A stretch of 64,000 nucleotides of DNA from Bicyclus anynana (lineage: Eukaryota; Arthropoda; Insecta; Lepidoptera; Nymphalidae): the NCBI RefSeq assembly GCF_947172395.1, contig NC_069088.1:1629501-1693500 (forward strand), given 5' to 3'. Below, piece by piece: positions 58,701-64,000 of the stretch. The position numbers and the translations under genes are program-made. The notes beneath the pieces were generated by a model. The model had not been told where the DNA came from and ran no database searches. It saw only the letters and a program-made list of their open reading frames with translations. The stretch's first letter is position 1, and each line of letters opens with the position of its first letter.

Positions 58701-61487
58701 TCGCAATGAAGATTTCAAAGACCTTACTAACGAGCAGCTCACTAAAGTTTAACATAAATCGCATGGTTGGTAAAGAAACGTATATCCAGCTGGATAGACG
58801 TCCAGAATGATCAGCAATAGAACATTCGCAGTAAATAACCAAATTATTTTGATATTATCCACGAAACAATGATAAAACTAGCGTAACGTAGGTTTTAAGT
58901 AGGTACATTTGGTTATCCTGTTACCCTAAATATCCGACAAAATATGTCACATGTATGTACCTACACGTGAAATTCAAATATCCAATGATCTACAGAAGGT
59001 TTTTGACTTGACAATACTGTTGCAAAAATTTTGCTTCACGTATGAAAATATAGTATAATATGACGATAATCATCGCAGCGTTCCAAGTGGCGCCGATTGA
59101 TTGGGACAGTAGACCCCGTGTAAAGAAGAAGTATGAAAATGTGGCGTAGATTTTATCGCTGAAAAGGAATTACACTTTTGAGAATTTGATACGAAAACTG
59201 CGCACTTCATTTAACAGTAAATACATCAGAGATATTGCTGATACCCCACTGCTAGCAGCGTCATTCTGATATGAAGCGATTTGGCGAAGTATGTCAATAG
59301 GTAGCGTTGAGTTGCTCAATTTTTTTTGGGTTATTTTTAAATTTGTCCTTGGTGCGTATAATCAGTGCGTTAGTGCGAAATTTTCAACTTTTTTGATTAC
59401 GCATAAATCAATTTAAATGAAGATTGATGAGAGAAGCTTAACGGGGTCTTAGGATTTATATCTGATCTAAACATACAATCATTAATCCCCGAAGAATTTA
59501 TCTTGCAATAATAAAATATCTCTAAATACGGATAAAAAAATATCGCTTTACATAATCCCCAAAATTTGGGAAAACTAATTTTTAATGCAACTCGTAAATA
59601 TTAACAGATTACACAACATATCGCTCAATACGTCACTTAAGTACTATGCCACCCAAGTATGTAGTACCTATTATGTCAGCAGGATATAATTTTACTACTA
59701 CTACACCTTACGGCTCATGCTCCCAGTTAGATGTAGTTTTTCTGTACCTGTGAGCTTCTTTTTCGTCGAGCTCACTTTAACCCATGTCTTCAGTGGTATT
59801 GCGTAGAAGTGAATAATGTTACGTGCCGTTTTCAGGTTTTGTAGCTTCGGATCATAAGCTTGATCAAAACATTTAGTAACACACACTAATTATATTGAAG
59901 TGTAAAGATTTCAAAATAAAATAACTTTTAATTACATTTAACGCAGATAAATCATGACCTTCCACAGGTGGATTTGAAAAAGCCAGTTCATTCAACTTGA
60001 ATGCATTCAACGTGACAGATAAACTACTTATCCTTTAATGCAATGTACGTCAATAGAATGATTCAGTTTAATGCTACTGCAATTCTATCTGATCGACAAA
60101 ATTTCTTTGTACAAAGTCCTTCAGTGTATAAAATGTATTTCTTCTTTTCTATTTACACTCAGGCTTAGAGATAGATAAAAGGTATATCTATACTAGTATA
60201 ATGAAGAGGAAAAATTTAATTGTTTGTTTGCATTTAATAAGCTAACTACTGAACCGATTTGAAAAATTATTTCACTGTTGGAAAGCTACACTATCCCCGA
60301 GTGCTATTAGCTATATTCACTGTATTTCTACAGGAACGGGAACCACGTGGGTGAAACTGCGCGGCGTCTGCTAGTATTTGGATAAATTCGAGAGACGTAA
60401 ATTGATTAGTAGAGACGTAGCGTAGATTATAGATTACCTACGTCACTTGAATGTTTCAATTTAATCGGATTTCAATTGTTTTTGTTGCTCTTTACGCAAG
60501 ATGCACTGACGCAATCATCTTAGATGTCCCTCCTTTTTGTTATACCTATTATACTGAGACTGCACCATATACCTACTTCAATAATGAGTGAAATCAATTT
60601 TATTTTCACACTTTAATCAGTTGTTGACCACACCAACTCCTCTTCATAGAGCACTGCAACATCTCTTAATAAGTAGCCCATACAAACAGGACCTATTTAC
60701 GCAATTACTGGAATAATATTATAATTATTTATTATTACTGTAATCATTTTCAAAGTACTAAGTGTGCTAGAAATGTGCTCAATCGATAAACACATCTCAA
60801 CAGTTTAATTGATTTGTAGCATTAGTTTAAATTGATGTTCAGCTCAAACAATTGTGACAATAACATGTACAATTGATATTAATTATTGTAAATGCTAACT
60901 CGTAACTACGAGTAAGAACAATGAAACGTAACGCAGATATGAACAATTATGTCGACACAGCTGATCGAGCGTGTTGCATTTGACAGCTGGTGAAAATAAC
61001 GCACGCTTTTATTTTGGTAATAGGTAACGTGAAATTACCAAAAACACAGAAACCTTTTATGAAAAAAGGACTGTAAACTTTTTTCATTTTTTTCATCTTT
61101 GTAAGTGTAGCAGTCGTCGATCTTTCGCTTTGATATATATACTAGCCGACGCCCCGTGGTTTCACCCGCATAGATCCCGTTTCCGCGAGAATAGGTACGA
61201 GGATAAAATATAGTTAAGACGCTCGTGAAAAACGTAGCTTTCTAGAGGTAAAATAAGTTTTAAAATCCTTTCTGTAGATCCATAGATTACCTCCTACAAT
61301 ACCACAAACTTAACCTCTTTATAATATTAGTATATAAATAAATATGGCCGTTATTTGCAGGCGGGCGAGCGAGTTGCGCGCGAGCTACGGCGACGTACCT
61401 GCAGACAACACGTTCGAGCACATCTTCAACGTGACGGCCAACAACGATGCGCTGCTGGCCTACTACTACCTCGATAGCGACAACAAG
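37739..61487 (+). CDS. bmm: Brummer / ATGL (PNPLA2-type) triglyceride lipase, C-terminus not found
   Basis: This is the lipid-droplet triglyceride lipase brummer/ATGL. Exons identified: 37739-37898, 39735-39967, 40704-40892, 41722-41885, 43098-43197, 43748-43923, 56654-56821 and 61361-61487. Phases are 1, 0, 0, 2, 0, 2, 2, 0, giving 439 residues so far (fly protein about 507). The patatin domain has the oxyanion loop GCGFLG, the nucleophile motif GASFG (S38) and the catalytic aspartate in MDGGFSDN (D157). Exons 3-4 (DENTITVSPFCGESDICPRD, RQNINRFARILFPPKP) are nearly fly-like. Exon 7 (FVACTPKMSKSLWKLSWKLL) and exon 8 (NTFEHIFNVTANNDALLAYY) are less conserved; they were placed by phase and weak similarity. 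The last exon lies downstream or was missed. The start is the conserved MNLSFAG. Confidence 0.9.
38230..38790 (-). repeat. Possible degenerate LINE-like sequence in bmm intron 1
   Basis: The stretch is richer in GC than its surroundings. It has broken minus-strand open frames of 73-88 codons, including segments such as WAERNNSLRASTTLRLRPWF. I cannot assign a family. It may be an old transposon remnant. Confidence 0.3.
40478..40572. mobile_element. Foldback MITE in bmm intron 2
   Basis: The left half (gtagcgtatccatagtaaca ... ttgtagctta) and right half (taagctacaaac ... ttactatggatacactac) are imperfect inverted repeats of about 35 bp. It ends about 130 bp upstream of exon 3. Confidence 0.7.
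41545..41680 (+). repeat. Dispersed repeat shared with 63197-63485
   Basis: The segment ccctgtatgggttcgaaact ... tagtcgggcatactccgacc ... gaataacactcacgatagtt is found in inverted orientation at 63197-63310 and in part at 63428-63485. It ends about 40 bp before bmm exon 4. Confidence 0.65.
41942..42341 (+). mobile_element. Non-autonomous Helitron, possibly two overlapping copies
   Basis: Starts near tcctacttcctacataatat and ends with the hairpin arm gcgtccgc plus CTAG and T. It contains two similar gttactctttaacgcc...atccatggtttcc halves, so one copy may be inserted in or duplicated from another. It lies in bmm intron 4. Confidence 0.65.
43430..43712 (+). repeat. Dispersed repeat D, fullest copy
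   Basis: The longest copy here. It starts near gatcacgtgtaaggcaag, includes aaactgaccaattttgcttt and ends ccactttttaatatgagatc. The left part explains the sequence at 18048-18105, the right part those at 3463, 17405 and 20360. It ends 35 bp before bmm exon 6. Confidence 0.7.
43955..44490 (-). mobile_element. SINE family A with a nested insertion
   Basis: Family A sequence on the minus strand runs 43955-44129 and continues at about 44367-44490. Between them is about 235 bp of different sequence, flanked by the short repeat aaaggctag (44121-44129 and 44359-44367). This looks like a second retroelement inserted into the SINE. Confidence 0.65.
44130..44358 (+). mobile_element. Nested retroelement inside the SINE
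   Basis: Insert flanked by the 9-bp repeat aaaggctag. It ends in ...ctctgacgataaaaaa, a short A-rich tail like that of the R1-clade element (gcgataaaaaaaa). It has a purine-rich middle (44255-44295). No ORF of note. The family is unknown; it could be a truncated LINE or a SINE. Confidence 0.5.
45248..45835 (-). mobile_element. Non-autonomous Helitron
   Basis: On the minus strand it ends with the hairpin arm gcgggcgtccg and CTAG (45251-45248). It begins TCTATACTTATAATAAAACT (right end, 45835). It carries a gacagacagacagac tract near 45584-45598. Confidence 0.7.
45890..46115 (+). mobile_element. LINE ORF2 C-terminal fragment
   Basis: The open stretch 45900-46109 reads like the tail of a LINE reverse-transcriptase ORF (CNASGIFMEVCRDGFRSILR, LLQRLRGCDNSILTAISER). 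It abuts the Helitron at 45835. It happens to be in phase with bmm exon 6, but the sequence type argues for a transposon remnant. Confidence 0.5.
47690..47872 (-). mobile_element. SINE family A, diverged
   Basis: Motifs tacaagttaacccttgacga, caatctcacctgatggcatg and aaatcgcttggtggtatgcc match family A in reverse orientation. The tRNA-like head is lost. Confidence 0.6.
48488..48800 (+). mobile_element. SINE family A, full length with Pol III B box
   Basis: Head with a tRNA-like part (gtggtatgcgcggtggatat) and the B box gggttcgatcccc (48528-48540). The body is ggctggtgggaggcttcggt ... cctaacaagttagcccgctt, with an A-rich tail. This is the reference copy for the fragments at 22015, 24395, 35935, 42450, 43955 and 47690. 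Confidence 0.8.
50978..51033. repeat. 56-bp perfect palindrome without spacer
   Basis: The arm 50978-51005 (aaagttgattatattaaaag then aagtaaat) is followed at once by its exact reverse complement 51006-51033. The centre lies between 51005 and 51006. It lies in the large bmm intron. No flanking repeats explain it. Confidence 0.95.
51160..51355 (+). mobile_element. RTE-type LINE 3' fragment
   Basis: Matches the copy at 13325-13485 (caggtggactgacgatatct, ctggatggacgctcagacgt) and ends in gatgatgatgatgat. It contains a small internal duplication of tttgtagggacgtcc-like sequence around 51250-51285. Confidence 0.65.
51814..51918 (+). other. bmm: Possible 35-codon cassette exon of bmm
   Basis: A 105-nt open stretch, richer in GC than its surroundings, between an acceptor (cgctttttag) and a donor (AG/gttagt). 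It fits the phase 2 junction between bmm exons 6 and 7 on both sides. It would add a segment containing YVGDKVETHAVQYTVVGSMH and VRRKVCIRHNNVMTR. I do not recognise this peptide from brummer proteins. It may be an alternative exon, or an exon of an unrelated nested gene, or chance. Confidence 0.4.
51948..52047 (+). repeat. 20-bp minisatellite, five units
   Basis: Five adjacent 20-bp units of the type gtatttcttgtttggtgatg with a few differences between units. It starts 29 bp after the possible cassette exon. Confidence 0.85.
53274..53480 (+). mobile_element. Helitron 5' part
   Basis: Starts TCTATACTAATATTATAAAG, the same beginning as the copies at 60187 and (inverted) 61141. The tail is not recognised, so it is probably 3'-truncated. 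Confidence 0.55.
53837..54026 (-). mobile_element. Helitron, inverted and 3'-truncated
   Basis: The segment ending acctctttatattattagca is the reverse complement of the same Helitron start. It runs back through tagatccagagattacctcc and aacgtagctttctattgg to about 53837, where the tail hairpin would be missing. Confidence 0.55.
54029..54615 (+). mobile_element. Helitron with expanded GGGTA array
   Basis: Starts tctctatttctcttggtcat, runs through gaccgattttg and ends gtcgcgggcgtccg plus CTAG and T. The middle is replaced by the array at 54083-54566. The same position holds only a few repeats in the copy at 7423-7626. Confidence 0.7.
54083..54566 (+). repeat. (GGGTA)n-type G-rich tandem array
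   Basis: About 480 bp of gggta/ggggta units with interspersed variants, strongly G-rich on the plus strand. Not the insect telomere repeat TTAGG. Runs of G at short intervals could form G-quadruplexes. Confidence 0.9.
55395..55710 (-). mobile_element. SINE family B, full length
   Basis: On the minus strand the head contains a tRNA-like part and the B box gggttcgaatt (about 55646-55656). The body follows (attgggctagcgtggtggac, cctctcattctgagaggaga) and the tail is a (TGATGATAA)-type repeat. It is the reference copy for the fragments at 8885, 19465, 20235 and 21208. Confidence 0.8.
56822..60186. other. Part of bmm intron 7 without recognised features
   Basis: AT-rich sequence without any coding stretch or repeat that I can identify with confidence. 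Confidence 0.45.
60187..60374 (+). mobile_element. Short Helitron
   Basis: Starts TCTATACTAGTATAATGAAG and ends gcgcggcgtctg plus CTAG and T. The total is 188 bp, with internal gaaccgatttgaaaaatt and aagctacactatccccgag. It lies in bmm intron 7. Confidence 0.7.
61141..61337 (-). mobile_element. Short Helitron next to bmm exon 8
   Basis: The inverse of the copy at 60187: starts with ctag and cgacgccccgtggtttcacc at the left, ends aacctctttataatattagt at the right. Only 23 bp separate it from the acceptor-exon boundary at 61360/61361. Confidence 0.7.
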
Positions 61488-61711
61488 GTACGACATCTTT
61501 GTACACGAACGCGATAATCGCGTCGCAGTGGCAAAGTGGCGCGATAGTCATACGTACCTGCGAACAACACGTTCGAGCATTTTTTCAACGTGACGGCCAA
61601 CAACGATGCGCTGCTGGCCTACTACTACCTCGATAGCGACAACAAGGTACGACATCATTGTACACGAACGCGACAATCGCGTCGCAGTTGCAAAGTGGCG
61701 CGACAGTCGCA
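61394..61711 (+). repeat. 159-bp tandem duplication of the end of bmm exon 8
   Basis: Unit 1 (61394-61552) covers the last 94 nt of exon 8 and 65 nt of the following intron. Unit 2 (61553-61711) repeats it with about a dozen differences. Unit 2 still encodes the same frame (NTFEHFFNVTANNDALLAYY; D to N and I to F changes) and keeps the donor aag/gtacga. No acceptor in the right phase precedes unit 2. Confidence 0.9.
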
Positions 61712-62454
61712 AATTTTCTTGAAAACCTCAAAGGTCCAAAATTAATTTAAAAATGGAAGACGTTTAAGAGTAGTCAATGCCTTCTGTTTCCTAGATAGTG
61801 ATCTTTTGTATCGTACCGACTTTGTACACTGTTGTGACTTGTTGTGCTGCGATAGTTGCTACCTTGCGCCTAGTTGTTTGAGTTGTTACCTTGTGCCTAG
61901 TTGAAAAAAAATTGTGAAAGAAAGAAGGGTTTTAATACAATAACTGTTGATGATTTAATCAACAACAAACTGCAATTAATACGCCTGTGAATTCCTATAT
62001 ACTGGTCAATAGAATCGGAAGATTTGCATTTACAACCTCTACAGTTATGTAAGGTATAGATGTAATAGGTCTTTTGTTATCAATTTAGATACTATTAAAC
62101 AGCAGCAGCAATATCTAATGAAAATATTTTGTTTTGCTTTCTTGGAAAATAGGAAATAACAAATATCTATAATATTCCACCCGCATCGCGATGTTCTTGC
62201 TATCTCCGGCCAATGAACGCGCGCTATTGTGTGACGTCACCGCGACACGCTCGCGCCACTCGACCTGCGGGTTATCCTGACTAGCGTAGAAAAGATCGCG
62301 CGAACTTACTCCTGCATAAGTACTTCTATTTAAAATATATTTATTTAGGTGTTCGAGCCTTTATGCTTGACTCACTGTGAGATAACCGTCCAGAACAATA
62401 GCGCCATCTAGTTGTTTGTACCGACATTGTTTTTGGGGATTGTTGGTAGCTTAG

Positions 62455-62624
62455 TTAAAGTTCCTCCTTTGCGCTACGGCTATTGAAGCGATTTGGCTGA
62501 AATTTGGAAGGGGAATAGATTTTACCCTTAACACCCGGAAACCATTTTTCATCCCGGAAAAGCCACGGTTTTTTTATTTGAAAATTTGAAAAACTGAATT
62601 CCACGCGTCGCGGGCGTCCACTAG
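62455..62624 (+). mobile_element. Helitron, 5'-truncated
   Basis: Internal attgaagcgatttggctgaa and gaattccacgcgtcgcgggc, then gtccaCTAG and T. Homologous to the copy at 41942-42341. Confidence 0.6.
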
Positions 62625-62639
62625 TATAAAACTATAAAA

Positions 62640-62806
62640 TGTTAGGTGTACGAATATTATAAATGCAAAAGTTAAGTCTGTCTATCTGTTTCCATTTTAT
62701 AGCTAGACTACTCATATGATTTAGACGTGGTGGTGGTGGAAAAAATCCATGGGTGCCGCGGTATTTGTAAAAAACTTTCACGCAAACGGAGTCGCGGGTC
62801 CGCTAG
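62640..62806 (+). mobile_element. Helitron, short copy
   Basis: Runs from about gtgtacgaatattataaatg to the end gagtcgcgggtccg plus CTAG and T. Directly follows the previous Helitron. Confidence 0.55.
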
Positions 62807-63196
62807 TTGAATATAAACATCATAACAACACAATACGTCAATGATTCATGCATAACATTATAAAAAATATCGGAAATGAATACAAACATTGCCGATAACC
62901 TTAAACTTTTCTCATGTTTACGTTATTTAAACATTCAATCTAACATAAAAACTCTTTTATTTTATAAACATTGAATGTTAATATTAATACAGAGCTAACC
63001 CAAAAAAACTCGATTACAAAGTTGTCTGATAACGTTATCATCTGCTCACGTCACGATTTTTACTACATTTTCGATTTATTATAATGAAATTATTTGCCAA
63101 CTTAAAAACAGTTTCGATAAGCTATCGACATATTGTAGTTTGTATTCTGCAATCAACATTTGTGTTTGTACAACGGTACACATTTTGAATTTAAAC

Positions 63197-63485
63197 TATC
63201 GTGAGTGTTATTCATATTAATTTATTATGAAACACGGCTAAAACTCACGTGATATAACGTTGGAGTATGCCCGACTAGCTTCGACCATACGGGGCCCTTA
63301 GTCACGAGTTGGTTCTTGCAACGCAGCATGACTTTCACGCCCCACCTCAACGCGCGCTGCGAGCGGCCGCGCGCGCCGCCACGTAGTATTTTAGATCGGG
63401 CCGCGTAGCTAGAATCAACTCATAACTAAGGACCCCGTATGGGCTCGAAACTAGCCGTTTTCATAATAAATTAATATAAAAATAC
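63197..63485. mobile_element. Foldback element with GC-rich loop
   Basis: The left arm (about 63197-63325, with ccatacggggcccttagt and gagttggttct) and right arm (about 63407-63485, with agaatcaactc and aaggaccccgtatgggctcg) are inverted repeats. They enclose about 80 bp of very GC-rich, CpG-rich sequence. The arms match the single repeat at 41545-41680. Confidence 0.6.
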
Positions 63486-64000
63486 TACATAGTCTAATAT
63501 AATAACGCTAGTAGAGCTCCTTGTGACAGTTGGAGCTTGTTTCATTAGCATCGCTATGTTCCGATCGGAAGAGTATGGCTTAACATCTAAGCTCCAGTTG
63601 AAGGGCACATAGGGCGGGGCATTTTAGAACGTATTACTTCCACGCAAAGCCTAAAGATTTTGTTTGTTTGTAGCGAATAATCTCCGAAAATACGCTAAAA
63701 TGTAGAAGTTGTTAAAGATTCGCCTGATCATATAAATAGGTTTGTTTTTATTAATTAAACGCTTATAAAGACTTTGTTCTGTGATTAACGCCAACCTTTC
63801 ACACTGCACCGATAGCGGTGCCTTTGTCCACACCCGCTTACGTGTTTTGAATGCTTCGATGCGTAGTTAACAAGCATAAATTAGTTAACAAGGTTAAAGA
63901 GATATGTCAAAAACCTACTTAATTCTTACGTATCCACGTGTTTTTTCTTGTAAATAGCTTGTAAACTTTATTGTATGGTCAATACGCGTCTACAGACGTG

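Larger units (their letters stand above)
61712..64000. other. Sequence after bmm exon 8
   Basis: No final bmm exon was identified. Two Helitrons and the foldback element account for part of it. A GC-rich stretch at 62190-62290 and one at 63330-63425 are open only briefly and do not resemble brummer. Confidence 0.4.

Noticed and set aside
61553..61646. Second copy of brummer exon 8 as a mutually exclusive exon
   Set aside because: No acceptor in the right phase; the nearest ag (at tagtcatac) gives a stop. Kept as a duplication only.
63344..63403. Last exon of brummer after the acceptor-like gcaacgcag
   Set aside because: The 19-codon phase 0 peptide (HDFHAPPQRALRAAARAAT) does not resemble brummer and lies in the loop of a foldback element.
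1..64000. CRISPR array, operon or bacterial gene
   Set aside because: No spaced direct repeats of that type; all genes are spliced animal genes with poly(A) signals, apart from intronless csw and the transposon ORFs.

Overview
This 64-kb window is animal nuclear DNA, almost certainly from a moth or butterfly (Lepidoptera). It is AT-rich, and its genes are split by introns. Its repeats are of lepidopteran types: Helitrons that end in a hairpin plus CTAGT, two tRNA-derived SINE families, RTE-like LINE tails, small palindromic MITEs and a full-length R1-clade retrotransposon. I recognise seven conserved protein-coding genes. They alternate strictly in strand: csw/SHP2 (+), Ypel5 (-), TBC1D19 (+), ALKBH8 (-), PIG-A (+), clathrin light chain (-), brummer/ATGL (+).

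Region by region: 1-8.3 kb holds a pogo-like TIR element, then the single-exon corkscrew gene, then about 5.6 kb of repeat-rich spacer. 8.3-9.6 kb is a three-exon Yippee-like 5 gene. 10.5-15.6 kb is an eleven-exon TBC1D19 gene whose tail meets that of the eight-exon ALKBH8 gene (16.97-23.75 kb). 24.9-26.3 kb is PIG-A, mostly one exon. 28.3-37.1 kb is clathrin light chain; its 6.7-kb fourth intron carries a 5.8-kb R1-clade element with both ORFs open and a 15-bp target-site duplication. From 37.7 kb to the end is the brummer lipase gene, which has large repeat-filled introns and whose last exon was not found.

All exon chains below were built by hand from splice-site consensus, reading phase and protein-family similarity. 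For six genes the phases close from start to stop. The genes do not form a pathway or operon. They are housekeeping genes for receptor signalling, a CTLH-type ubiquitin ligase factor, a Rab-GAP-like protein, tRNA wobble-uridine modification, GPI-anchor synthesis, endocytic coat and triglyceride lipolysis. Divergent pairs share short intergenic regions (about 0.7-1.1 kb) that probably hold both promoters.

The points most worth a second look are these: a 12-nt symmetric microexon in clathrin light chain, at the place where vertebrates insert neuron-specific exons; an intronless csw with two YxN motifs in its PTP insert and almost no C-terminal tail; a possible cassette exon and a 159-bp partial exon duplication in brummer; a 56-bp perfect palindrome; and transposons lying within about 10-25 bp of splice sites. 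I did not find a clearly new biological system.
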